A stretch of DNA of 21,046 nucleotides, taken from CAZTYW01 sp964617695 (lineage in GTDB: Bacteria > Chloroflexota > Dehalococcoidia > UBA2247 > RBG-13-53-26). Position numbers and translations under genes: made by a program. The DNA lies in contig CAZTYW010000031.1 in assembly GCA_964617695.1 (NCBI GenBank), forward strand, positions 1 through 21,046. Reading direction: 5' to 3'. Shown piece by piece: positions 1 through 7,433 of the stretch (position 1 is its first letter; each line of letters opens with the position of its first letter). The notes under the pieces were generated by a model, which saw only the letters and a list, made by a program, of their open reading frames with translations, was not told the DNA's origin and made no database searches.

Positions 1-248
1 TAGAGACACACCTTCATGTAGGTGCCTATCATCTCCGTTGTTTCGACGAAGACGAAATTTACGTTGTCCGGGGCCCGTGCCTGAAAGAAGTCGAAAATCC
101 GCCTGGCAAAGACGAAGGAGACAATGCTGGTGATGACCACAGCGATGGCGCAGTAGATGAGACGCCAGCGCAGTTCCTCAAGATGACCCCTGAGGGTCAG
201 CTCCTTCTGCTTCGATCTGGATCGCCTTGTTGCCGTGATTCCCGTCAT
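1..248 (-). CDS. tatC: Sec-independent protein translocase TatC, N-terminal part (cut by window edge)
   Basis: This is the membrane receptor subunit of the twin-arginine translocase, which moves folded proteins such as the FdhA/FdhB pair across the membrane. Only about the first 82 residues are inside the window. The visible peptide has a basic start, then the TatC hallmark LRGHLEELRWRLI, a first hydrophobic segment (AIAVVITSIVSFVFA) and the motif FVETTEMIGTYMKVCL, which matches the conserved periplasmic loop and second-helix entry of TatC. The ATG at 248 overlaps the stop codon of the upstream tatB-like gene (ATGA), so the two are probably translationally coupled. The gene is too short for common ORF cut-offs only because the window ends. 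Family assignment rests on these motifs; the rest of the protein cannot be seen. Confidence 0.88.
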   Translation of the reverse strand, partial: MTGITATRRSRSKQKELTLRGHLEELRWRLIYCAIAVVITSIVSFVFARRIFDFFQARAPDNVNFVFVETTEMIGTYMKVCL

Positions 249-961
249 GGAATGTGTCGCCTCTCAGGCTGCAGGCTCAAAGATACGTGGCGACGGCCCG
301 TTGCGCTGGCCACCGGGGCGCTCGGCGACACGCCCAACCTGCCCTGCCCATCACGCCCACCCCATGCCTCACTCTCCGGTTCCCGAACATACTCCTTCAA
401 CTCCGGCGAGGACTCCACGGCAGTGCGGACCTCTTCTGCCAGGTCCTCTACCTCCTTCCCCGCCTCCCTCAGCTCAGCGCTGGCAGTCCCGTCACCCTCA
501 ACGGCCTGTCTCAAGTCCCTGGTGGTCTGCGTCAGGTCCCTGGCCACCTGCCTGATGTCCCGGCTCAGGGAGCCATCGCCGTCTACAGCCTGTCTGACGT
601 CCTCGCCCACATCGGTGAGGTCCCTGGCCACCTGCTTCAGCTCCCTGGCCAGTTCCTCCTGGGGCTTTAGCGCTGCCCGGATATCGCGCCTCACCCCCCG
701 CACATCCCGCGCTATCTCCCTCAACTCGCCAGCCAGGCCTCTCGCCGGGCCAGAGGCGGTCCCCGCCGGCCGGTCGCCGTCCTTCACCTCCTCCGACATG
801 GCCCGAAACTCCCGGCTCAGCTCGGCACTGGCCTGCCTGAACTTGCGGATACCTCTGCCGATGGAAGCAGCAATCTCGGGCAACCTGGCCGGGCCGACGA
901 CTATGAGGAGGACAATCAAGATCAGGAGTAGCTCAAAAGCACCAATACCAAGGAAATCCAT
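245..961 (-). CDS. tatB: TatB-like twin-arginine translocase subunit with long repeat-containing tail
   Basis: This is a 238-residue TatA/TatB-family protein. The N-terminus (MDFLGIGAFELLLILIVLL) is the typical single membrane helix with a Glu at position 10, followed by the hinge GPARLPE (23-29) and an amphipathic helix to about residue 53. The FLGIG start, the GP-RLPE hinge and the long charged tail are more TatB-like than TatA-like. Residues 83-194 form four consecutive 28-residue units rich in A, R, D, E, L and V, predicted to be helical or coiled coil. E. coli TatB is 171 residues, so the tail is unusually long. The gene lies 87 bp after tatA and its stop overlaps the tatC start. TatB recognises Tat signal peptides together with TatC, and FdhA of the same operon carries one. 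Calling it tatB rather than a second tatA is an inference. Confidence 0.82.
   Translation of the reverse strand: MDFLGIGAFELLLILIVLLIVVGPARLPEIAASIGRGIRKFRQASAELSREFRAMSEEVKDGDRPAGTASGPARGLAGELREIARDVRGVRRDIRAALKPQEELARELKQVARDLTDVGEDVRQAVDGDGSLSRDIRQVARDLTQTTRDLRQAVEGDGTASAELREAGKEVEDLAEEVRTAVESSPELKEYVREPESEAWGGRDGQGRLGVSPSAPVASATGRRHVSLSLQPERRHIP
380..715 (-). repeat. Four tandem 28-residue (84-bp) repeats inside the tatB-like gene
   Basis: Codons 83-110, 111-138, 139-166 and 167-194 align without gaps. The units start IARDVRGVRRDIRAAL, VARDLTDVGEDVRQAV, VARDLTQTTRDLRQAV and AGKEVEDLAEEVRTAV. Units two and three are the most similar, and both contain a GDG turn (DGDGS and EGDGT). The length of 28 equals four heptads, which suits a regular coiled coil. 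The DNA copies have diverged, so this is an old expansion rather than a recent slippage. Confidence 0.8.
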
Positions 962-1010
962 CTCGGTTCACCACCCCACCCGTTTCCAGTCTAAGGGGGT
1001 GCTGCACCTT

Positions 1011-1027
1011 CCCGCCGTCAAGGCGGG
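1011..1027 (-). other. Small GC hairpin between tatA and the tatB-like gene
   Basis: On the transcribed strand a 6-bp perfect stem (CCCGCC/GGCGGG) encloses the loop TTGAC in the 87-bp tatA-tatB spacer. No T-run follows it, so it does not look like a complete terminator. It may stabilise the upstream message or reduce read-through, which would suit the higher TatA requirement, but that is only inference. Confidence 0.4.
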
Positions 1028-1048
1028 CCGGGCAAGGCAGAAAAAGCG

Positions 1049-1267
1049 CTAGCTTCTGGTCTGCTCTGTGGTCTTCTCTTCGGGCTGACTGCTACCCTGC
1101 TCGGTTCTTGAACCCAACTGGGCCTTATCACCCAGCGCGTCCTTCTCCTTGCGGAACTCCCGTATGCTCTTGCCGAGAGCACCGCCAACCTGGGACAGCT
1201 TGCCAACTCCAAACACCAGGATTATGGCAAGTACGATAAGCGCAATCTCCCATCCATGTAAATGCAT
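1049..1267 (-). CDS. tatA: Twin-arginine translocase pore subunit TatA
   Basis: This 72-residue protein has the TatA architecture: one N-terminal membrane helix (WEIALIVLAIILVFGVGKL), an amphipathic helix with the signature GGALGKSIREFRKE, and a short polar, acidic tail. TatA oligomers form the translocation pore or weaken the membrane during export of folded proteins. The ATG at 1267 is preceded by GGGAGG with about 6 nt spacing. It follows fdhE by 85 bp on the same strand and precedes the tatB-like gene and tatC, so a complete Tat set is transcribed after a formate dehydrogenase whose catalytic subunit needs Tat export. Family identity is secure; short TatA and TatE proteins cannot be told apart by sequence alone. 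Confidence 0.9.
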   Translation of the reverse strand: MHLHGWEIALIVLAIILVFGVGKLSQVGGALGKSIREFRKEKDALGDKAQLGSRTEQGSSQPEEKTTEQTRS

Positions 1268-1352
1268 GGCCTACCTCCCGACCTGTGTTAAATCCGACAA
1301 ATATACCCCCATCAACATCTATTGTACTCCAAAGGGGATGGTACCTGTCCAG

Positions 1353-2171
1353 CTAACCGGGCCTGTAGCCTGCCTCCACAGCCTGCCGGTCCAGGTCCGC
1401 AGTCATGACTCTCTCCAGGGTCAGCAGGACTTCGCCCTCCGCCTTTCTCAGGTCCACAGCCTTGATGTAGCTGCGGCAACTGTCACAGGTGTAGAGCCGG
1501 TAAAGCTCCCGCTCGTCAGTCAGGTAGGCAAGAGCACTCTGTTCCTGCGTGCCGCAGAAGGGACACTGCAGCCGCTGGAAGAGCCACTCGGCGTCGCAGC
1601 GACAGCACAGCAACCACCTGGCACCGCGCTCGCCGTCCAGGCAGGCGAAGTCAGACTTGCCGCCGCAGACGGGGCAGCAGTTGCGCCTCCACAGCTCCTG
1701 GTCCACCAGCGGCAACAGGACCTCCGACCGGGCTGCCAGGAAAGGCTGCATGGTACTCTGGATTGCGGCCGTCAACAGGTCCTCAGAGACGCACTGTTCC
1801 TCAGCAACAGATGACACCGGCAGCCCCTGATACCAGTCCATGACCGCCTGTCGCAGCAGAGACTCGTCGGCAGCGATGTCCCACAGTCCGCGGGCGTCAC
1901 CCGGTTCCGGCGACAGGTATTTGGCCAGGATGTCCACAATGACACAGAACTGGTCCTGCACCAGCGTCCAGTCGAGGGACAGGTCGTCGACTCCCAGAAG
2001 GGGCAGCCCCTGTCTCAGACGGGCGGTGGCTGCCTCCTGGGTCAGATGCGGTCCCGACACAGTCAGACTCGCCTTGACCGCCATCTGAAGCCGCAGCAGT
2101 TCAGCATGAAGCTCAACAAACCGGGGGAGTGTACCGCCAGTCTGTTTCCACTCCCCCAATCGTCGCAACAT
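1353..2171 (-). CDS. fdhE: Formate dehydrogenase accessory/maturation protein FdhE
   Basis: FdhE is a cytoplasmic protein needed for activity of respiratory formate dehydrogenases; E. coli FdhE binds the catalytic subunits and a metal through Cys motifs. The C-terminal half shows the family pattern of paired cysteines: CCPVCGG, LLCCRCDAEW, LQCPFCGT and YTCDSCRSYIKAVDLRK. I place the start at ATG 2171, five bases after the fdhI stop, with AGGGA about 8 nt upstream, giving 272 residues. An in-frame ATG at 2204 and a further one at 2282 would overlap fdhI by about 30 and about 107 bp and add a sequence not typical of the family. It is the fourth gene of the fdh operon and precedes tatA. Confidence 0.88.
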   Translation of the reverse strand: MLRRLGEWKQTGGTLPRFVELHAELLRLQMAVKASLTVSGPHLTQEAATARLRQGLPLLGVDDLSLDWTLVQDQFCVIVDILAKYLSPEPGDARGLWDIAADESLLRQAVMDWYQGLPVSSVAEEQCVSEDLLTAAIQSTMQPFLAARSEVLLPLVDQELWRRNCCPVCGGKSDFACLDGERGARWLLCCRCDAEWLFQRLQCPFCGTQEQSALAYLTDERELYRLYTCDSCRSYIKAVDLRKAEGEVLLTLERVMTADLDRQAVEAGYRPG

Positions 2172-2175
2172 CTCG

Positions 2176-2862
2176 CTATCCCTGTCCTTCTTCCTCTGCC
2201 TCATCACCGGGGTTCTCCTTAACACCCCCCTTGGCGGCAACTTCGTCATACCACTTGCCGTAGTGACTCTTGGCATATTCAACGGATACCTTGCCGGTGA
2301 TCATGGACTTGAACGACTCCGACATCCGCGGGTGCACCGCCCCCAGGTAGAAATGCAGCAGGGTCATGCTGCCGCCGACGATGAGGGCCAGGTCATGCAC
2401 GAACAGCGCCCCCTGGATGATGCCGGGGGAAGCATGTCCCTTGGCAAACCAGAGCACGGCCCCCGTTATGACCAGGGCCACCGCGCTGAGCAGGGCAACC
2501 AGGGCAAACAGCTTCTGCCCGGTGTTCATCTCCGGCTGGGGTGGCATCTTGCTCTCGTCGCCGCCAAAGTAGTAGTCAGGTGCCTCTCTCATCCACTCGA
2601 AATCGTCCCTTCCCCAGGTCAACGTCGCCTTGACGAAGGCGACAACACGCCCTGGAGCAAGGAAGAAGTAGAGGACTGGCGCAGCTATGAAGAAGACCGC
2701 CAGAATACGGTGGAAAAGCCTGGTCCACCCATCCTGGGCAACGGCTCCCCACCAGGGCACGTACAGGAACATCCCGGTAACCAGCAGGCCAAAGGCCGAG
2801 AGCACTATTATCCAGTGAAGCCACCGGGTACGGGCCTTGAAACGCTCTACGTTGCGACGCAT
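2176..2862 (-). CDS. fdhI: Formate dehydrogenase cytochrome b subunit (gamma, FdnI/FdoI type)
   Basis: This 228-residue integral membrane di-haem cytochrome b takes electrons from FdhB and reduces the quinone pool. Four hydrophobic segments are visible: about 17-36, 54-70, 117-139 and 152-174. Candidate haem-ligand histidines are H16 (RWLHW), H51 (LFHR), H156 (FVHDLA) and H170 (LLHFYLG). The C-terminal stretch GAVHPRMSESFKSMITGKV, followed by HYGKWYDE, is typical of the FdnI family. The ATG at 2862 lies one base after the fdhB stop and has AGGAGGG about 8 nt upstream, within the end of fdhB, so coupled translation is likely. The N-terminus is cytoplasmic, with the quinone site presumably on that side by analogy with E. 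coli FdnI. Confidence 0.92.
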   Translation of the reverse strand: MRRNVERFKARTRWLHWIIVLSAFGLLVTGMFLYVPWWGAVAQDGWTRLFHRILAVFFIAAPVLYFFLAPGRVVAFVKATLTWGRDDFEWMREAPDYYFGGDESKMPPQPEMNTGQKLFALVALLSAVALVITGAVLWFAKGHASPGIIQGALFVHDLALIVGGSMTLLHFYLGAVHPRMSESFKSMITGKVSVEYAKSHYGKWYDEVAAKGGVKENPGDEAEEEGQG

Positions 2863-2863
2863 C

Positions 2864-3654
2864 CTATCTGCCCTCCTTTTGCCTGTTCATCCTGGCTCGC
2901 GCCACCACGAAGTTGGCCGCCAGCCCGACCGCCACCAGCCCGCCGATTATGTAGCCTGCAGGCTGAAGGATGCCCTGCCAGGCAGTAGCCATGCCGGACA
3001 CCTTCGGATTGGTCGGCAGCCCGTGCAACTCCGGGTCGACGGCGCGGTCCAGCACATAGACCACATGGGTGCCGTCCACCTCGTCCTTCCCGTATACCAC
3101 GCCACCGACAGCTTCAGCTCTGTTGTCAGCCGCGGCTATCAGCGCGTCGCGGTCACCAAATACCAGCGCCCCGGTGGGGCAGGTCTTGACACAGGCTGGC
3201 TCCATGCCGCGGGTAACCCGGTTGGCGCAGAAGGTGCACTTGTCCATCTTCTTCAGCACGCCGTCGTCCGAACCGGTGCTGGAAAGGCGCGGCACGTCAA
3301 AGGGACAGAACCTGAGCAGTAGCCGCAGCCACTGCACAGGTTCTTATCATAGGCCACAAAGCCGAGCTCGTGGTGGTAAAGCGCTTTGGTGGGGCATACC
3401 TCGACACAGCCGGCCTCGGTGCAGTGCATACAGGCCCGCCTGGTGAACAGCCAGGCACCCACCCTTCCGTTGCTGGGTACCTCGGCGAACTTCATCTTCA
3501 GCCACGTGGTGGGCGAGAGGTCGGGAGGATTCTCATAGGTCCCGCGGTTGGTGGTCTCCTCGCCGGGCAACTCATTCCACCCCTTGCAGGCAACCTGGCA
3601 GGCACGACAGGCCATGCACTTGGTGGCATCGAACAGAATCGCTTTCTCTGCCAT
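2864..3654 (-). CDS. fdhB: Formate dehydrogenase iron-sulfur (beta) subunit, apparent single-base frameshift
   Basis: This is the electron-transfer subunit between the FdhA molybdopterin site and cytochrome b, homologous to FdnH/FdoH. It is split over two frames. The upstream part (3654 to about 3316) carries CMACRACQVACKGW, CMHCTEAGCVEVCP and the start of the third motif, CSGCGYC. The downstream part, in another frame, continues FCPFDVPRLS, then CTFCANRV, PACVKTCPTGAL and a C-terminal membrane helix (AGYIIGGLVAVGLAANFVVA). Between TGC (3316-3318) and TTC (3308-3310) there are five bases where six are needed; one added base restores a perfect CGYCxxFCPFDVP motif. I see no slippery heptamer, so an assembly error or a real inactivating mutation is likelier than programmed shifting. 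The repaired protein is about 264 residues. ATG 3654 has GGGAGG 6 nt upstream, 12 bp after fdhA. Confidence 0.85.
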
Positions 3655-3666
3655 TCCTATCCTCCC

Positions 3667-6600
3667 TTACACCTTCTCTATGTTGCACAGGAATGTCTTG
3701 TACTCGGGGATCGCCGTGTTGGCGTCCCCCACGTGAGGCGTCAGGACGTTGCCGCTGTCGCCGGTGGAAAGACCGGTGTAGCCCCAGTGCCAGGGTATGC
3801 CAACGTGGTATATGTCGTTCCCGCCGACCTTGACCGGCAGCTTGTTCAGCCGCCTGGTCACAATGGCCACCGCGGTGATCTCTCCCCGCGCCGACTTCAC
3901 CTTGACCCTGTCCCCGTTGGCTATCCCGATGGTGCCCGCCAGGTCCTCGCCAATCTCGACGAACATCTCCGGCATCAGCTCCACCAGCCAGGGGAGGTTT
4001 CGGGTCATCTGCCCCGCCTGCCACTCTTCGGTGACGCGGTAGGTAGTGGCCACATAGGGATAGTCACCAAAAGCCCCCGGATCGCCCCGGTCTCCGCCGA
4101 GGAAAGCGGTGGGGTCGTTGAGCTGACCGTGGCCCATCAGGTTGGCAGTCAGCGGGCTCTCCCACGGCTCGTACACTTCTGGGAGCGGCCCGTCCTTCAT
4201 CGTCCGCCATCCCCAGATGTGGGCCACGCCCTCCGGCTGCATGATGAACGGCAGCACCTTGCTGCCCACGGCGGCATCGGCTATCGGCGGGGAGCCCCCG
4301 TCAGGGACGTCCCCCACCCAGCCCGAGCCGTTCCACTCTATCACCGCCCGCGGCGGGTTGTACGGGGTGCCATCCAGGGCCACCGACGACCGGTTGTAGA
4401 TGATGCGGCGGTTTACCGGCCAGCACCATGCCCAGTTGGAGTACAGCCCTATCCCCCTGGGATGGTGATCAACGGGATCACGCCACTTAGCCCGGTTGCC
4501 CTCCTCCTCGGTATACATGTCGCAGTAGAGCCAGTTGCCCGAGCTGGTTGAACCGTCGTCGGCGAGCTTGGTGAAGGCGGGCACAAGCTTGCCCGTAGTA
4601 TAGTCGTAGCCGTTGATCTCCCTGGCCACCTTGTCGGCATCGTCTCCGTGCTCCCAGGCCAGCTTGACGATGGCGTCGCGATTCGGTGCGTCATCGTCTA
4701 TGCTGTAGAGGCCCTTCAGCTTGAGCGTCAGCTTGTCCATTATCCACAGGTCGTCCCTGGCCTCACCCGGCGGCTCTACAGCCTTGTAGCGCCACTGCGC
4801 CCACCGCCCGCTATTGGTGATGCTGCCCTCCTTCTCGTACGAGGCAGCGGCGGGAAGCAGATACACTTCGGTGGCGATGTCGCCGGTGGCTTTCGACCTG
4901 CTCGGGTTCTCCGGCTTCCAGAAGGCGGATGTCTCGGTCTCCCACAGGTCCACGCATACCAGCCAGTCCAGCTTCTCCAGGGCACGGCGCTCGAAGCCGG
5001 CCATGGGGCCACCCACCGCCGGGTTCTGGCCCCAGCACATCAGGCCTTTGACTACCTCGTCGTCTATCTTCTCAAAGAGCCGGATGTGGCTGTAGTTCTC
5101 GCCCTTTCTCACCTTTGGCAGGCGGTTGAACCACTCGTCCAGATCGGCAGCAGCCGGTGGGTCATCGCCGAGCTTGCGGTACCACGCTGTGACCAGACTG
5201 ACTATGTATTTCTTGTAGTTGCTCCACCAGTTGAGGCTCTTGTCTCCATCAAGGCCGTTGGGCGTCACCATAGCCGGAGCGTGGTTGGCCACGTAGGTAT
5301 CCACATCGAGATCGGCGTGGTCTATCATGGCCAGGTACCCGGGCAGGATATGCCACAGCAGACACATGTCGGTTGAGCCCTGGACGTTGGACTCGCCCCG
5401 CAGAGCGTTGATGCCACCCCCGGCCACACCCACGTTGCCCAGCAGCAACTGCAGGATGGCATAGGAGCGGATGTTCTGCGTCCCGTAAGTGTGCTGGGTA
5501 GTGCCCATAGCGTACATGATGGTCCCGGCTTTGTCGGGCTGGCCGCTCTGGGCGTAGGTGCTGTAGACAGCCTCCAGGGTAGCTTGATCGCAGCCGGTTA
5601 TCTGGCTGACCTTCTCCAGCGTGTATCTGGAGTAATGGTCCCACAGCAACCGCAGTACGCACCTCTGGTTCAGGTCGGTCCACTCGGACCACCCGCTCCA
5701 GTCGGCGGTCAGCAGCTTCGCCTCCACATCCGGGGCCGACGTGTTGGCATAGTTCCAGGTTGCCCTGTCATACGCCCCGCCCGACAGCCCGCTGAACACG
5801 CCGTCATTGTCGCCGGGAAGCTCGATGCCAGCGTTGATGATGAGAGCGGCATTGGTGTACTGGCTGACGTACTCAACGTTGTAGTCCTCCGGGTGCTGCC
5901 TCATGTCCTCAAGGACGTACCTTATCATCCCGCCCATGAAGGCGATGTCGGTGCCCGACCTGATGGGAGCATAGATATCGGCCTTTGCCGAGGTGCGGGT
6001 GTAGCGGGGATCGGCGTGAATCACCTTGGCACCGTTCAACTTGGCCTCGGTGATCCACTTGAAGGAGATGGGATGGTTCTCGGCTGCGTTGGACCCGATG
6101 ATCAGAACGTAGTCCGAGTTCTTGATATCGGTCCAGTGATTGGTCATTGCGCCTCTACCGAACGACTCTACCAGAGCCGCTACCGTAGAGGAATGTCATA
6201 TACGGGCCTGGTGTTCGATATACACCGCCCCGAGGGCGCGGAGCATCTTCACCAGTGCGTAGCACTCTTCGTTGTCCAGCGCCGCACCGCCTAGAGAGGC
6301 AATCGCCTCAGTGCGGTTGACGGTGTAGACCGTACTGTCGATGGTCTCGGTGTCAATCCAGTTATCATCACGAGCGGCCTTTATCTTTGCGGCTATACCC
6401 GAGATGGCGTCCTCCCAGGTTATCTCCTGCCACTCGCTGGCGCCGGGAGCCCGGTACAGCGGCCGGGTCAAGCGGCGCGAGTTGACCTCGCCGTCGACCT
6501 GGTGCAACTGGGCCAGGGATTGCGCCTTGCTGCAAAGCGAACCCCGGTTGATGGGATGGTCGGGGTCGCCCTCGACTTTGAGGATGCCGTCAGCGTAGGT

Positions 6601-6789
6601 CGATACAATGGCCCCGCAGCCACCAGCGCAGTAAGCGCACATGGTGGTAGTCTCCTTGACCTTGGTCACCAGCGGGAAGGTCTGGGATGGGGCAGCATGG
6701 GCATCCCCTGCCGCCAGCGCCTGGTAGATCAGCAATCCACCGGCGCTAGCACCGGACAGCTTCAGAAAGTCCCTTCGAGTTATCTCCAC
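3667..6789 (-). CDS. fdhA: Selenocysteine-containing, Tat-exported formate dehydrogenase catalytic (alpha) subunit
   Basis: This is a respiratory formate dehydrogenase of the FdnG type, oxidising formate to CO2 at a bis-molybdopterin (Mo or W) centre on the outside of the membrane. The GTG start at 6789 has AAAGGAGGGG 7 nt upstream and places the Tat signal (ITRRDFLKLSG) at residues 3-13; a cleavage site near DAHA-AP (29-34) fits. The [4Fe-4S] ligands are C51, C54, C58 and C86. The in-frame TGA at 6196-6198 is codon 198 and sits exactly at the Sec position of FdnG (Sec196): EHQARI-U-HSSTVAAL, then FGRGAMTNHW-DIKN. Reading it as Sec gives 1040 residues, close to FdnG (1015). The C-terminal dinucleotide-binding domain ends with HVGDANTAIPEYKTFLCNIE. 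A longer in-frame GTG at 6867 would add 26 residues before the signal and is less likely. Confidence 0.93.
6152..6198 (-). promoter_or_regulatory. Selenocysteine UGA codon with candidate bacterial SECIS hairpin
   Basis: The UGA is at 6198-6196. Five bases downstream on the message a perfect 6-bp stem, CTCTAC (6190-6185) with GTAGAG (6171-6166), closes a 13-nt GC-rich loop. An alternative longer pairing uses CCTCTAC with GTAGAGG at 6158-6152. Bacterial SECIS elements lie directly 3' of the UGA inside the coding region, and their apical loop is bound by SelB. The sequence around the loop (ACGGTAGC) also resembles my recollection of E. coli fdnG in the same place. The Sec call itself rests mainly on the protein alignment; the exact fold is inference. 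Confidence 0.72.
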
Positions 6790-7105
6790 AAGCGGTCCCC
6801 TCCTTTCGGCTTGATTCCTGCTCCTTCCGTTTGACCCGCGGTGCCCGGCGGGTTCTGACTGAGCCACCTCCTTCGCGCCAACAAAAAAAGGTAGTCAGCC
6901 CCCGCTGAAGGGGTGACTACCCTCTACTACTGACTTCTTCGGTTGCTTCAGCCCGGCGCACGGCGCGGCTACGCCAGCGCCAGCAGGTGCTGGATACGAT
7001 TATCGTGCTCCGCTCTTATCCGGCCACCCACCCCCCAGATGCCGGCACGCCCATCAAAAGCCGCGATACCGCACTCTGAGTAAAAAAGCGGCCTAGTCCC
7101 TACAA
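6790..7105 (-). promoter_or_regulatory. Structured 5' leader of the fdh-tat operon, candidate riboswitch or attenuator
   Basis: About 316 nt lie between the estimated transcription start (about 7105) and the fdhA GTG. The first 200 nt hold several self-complementary GC-rich stretches and no convincing ORF, then the terminator hairpin. GCTGAAG at 6952-6946 is complementary over 7 nt to CTTCAGC at 6910-6904, which lies in the loop and inner arm of the terminator. Pairing between them would open the inner stem and could act as an antiterminator. A consensus-like AAGGAGGT at 6873-6866 follows the terminator but has no start codon at a suitable distance. I do not recognise the leader as a member of a known riboswitch class; molybdenum cofactor, selenium or formate status would be logical inputs, as inference only. 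Confidence 0.5.
6883..6921 (-). terminator. Intrinsic terminator-like hairpin with T7 tract in the fdhA leader (candidate attenuator)
   Basis: On the minus strand, GGTAGTCA (6921-6914) pairs perfectly with TGACTACC (6897-6890). The stem extends inward by four C:G pairs with one bulged base, leaving a 7-nt loop, and is followed directly by seven T residues (6889-6883). This is a textbook intrinsic terminator. It sits between the fdhA promoter and the fdhA start with no gene upstream on that strand, which suggests attenuation of the fdh-tat operon. Confidence 0.8.
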
Positions 7106-7111
7106 GTCAGG

Positions 7112-7141
7112 ATTATACTATGCCCAGAATTGTCTTGGCAA
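7112..7141 (-). promoter_or_regulatory. Sigma70-type promoter of the fdh-tat operon
   Basis: On the minus strand, TTGCCA (7141-7136; one mismatch to TTGACA) and a perfect TATAAT (7117-7112) are separated by 18 nt. Transcription would start near 7105. The heptamer ATTCTGG occurs twice in direct orientation around the -35 box, 29 bp apart, and might be an operator, but this is weak. Confidence 0.7.
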
Positions 7142-7378
7142 GCGCTCACAGGCCAGAATGTACCAAAGTCCAGTCTCCACGGCCCGATGGCCGCTCCCCA
7201 GGCCAGCGACCGCATCCAACGGCCCGCCCGGTTTGCCAGAAAGCGAACCCGTCGAGGCTCCAGCGGCGTCCGCCACGTTCAGCATCCACTCGACATGGCA
7301 GCTTACGACTGCCTGGCCGCAGACCGCTCACATGGGAAATGAATAGAGGACGACACAGTTGGGCGTGGCTGACTGGAG
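7142..7378. other. Non-coding spacer between the divergent fdh and nuoEF-fdh promoters
   Basis: About 240 bp between the two promoters. Several short open frames cross it on both strands, but none has a ribosome binding site, a recognisable motif or a plausible composition. I see no tRNA, repeat or clear palindromic operator here. It probably holds only upstream promoter and regulatory sequence. Confidence 0.5.
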
Positions 7379-7407
7379 TTGAGAACGCCCCGAATCAGTG
7401 GTAAAAT
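7379..7407 (+). promoter_or_regulatory. Sigma70-type promoter of the nuoE-nuoF-fdh operon
   Basis: TTGAGA (7379-7384) and TAAAAT (7402-7407) are separated by 17 nt, each close to consensus. Transcription from about 7414 would leave a leader of only about 20 nt, containing the GGGAAGGGAG ribosome binding site (7416-7425) for the TTG start at 7434. Confidence 0.65.
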
Positions 7408-7433
7408 ACAGTTCTGGGAAGGGAGCTATTTGA

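Noticed and set aside
183..1052. Long plus-strand open frame of 289 codons opposite the tatB-like gene
   Set aside because: It is the antisense shadow of the tatB-like gene; the Ser/Pro/Arg-rich translation has no motif, and the minus-strand product is a clear Tat protein.
3305..3320. Programmed -1 frameshift in fdhB
   Set aside because: No X-XXY-YYZ slippery heptamer or obvious downstream pseudoknot is present at the junction.
2864..3337. Independent ferredoxin-like gene downstream of a truncated fdhB
   Set aside because: It begins in mid-motif and its start has no ribosome site; joined to the upstream part with one base added it gives a normal FdhB.
3370..4551. 393-codon plus-strand frame across fdhB and fdhA
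   Set aside because: Antisense shadow in G+C-rich coding DNA; the opposite strand encodes conserved FdhA and FdhB motifs.
6196..6867. Separate 223-residue molybdopterin protein ending at TGA
   Set aside because: The TGA is at the selenocysteine position and the frame continues with FdnG-like sequence, so this is the N-terminal part of fdhA.
7120..7404. Short overlapping plus-strand frames in the divergent promoter region
   Set aside because: No ribosome binding site, no recognisable sequence, and they overlap the promoters of both operons.
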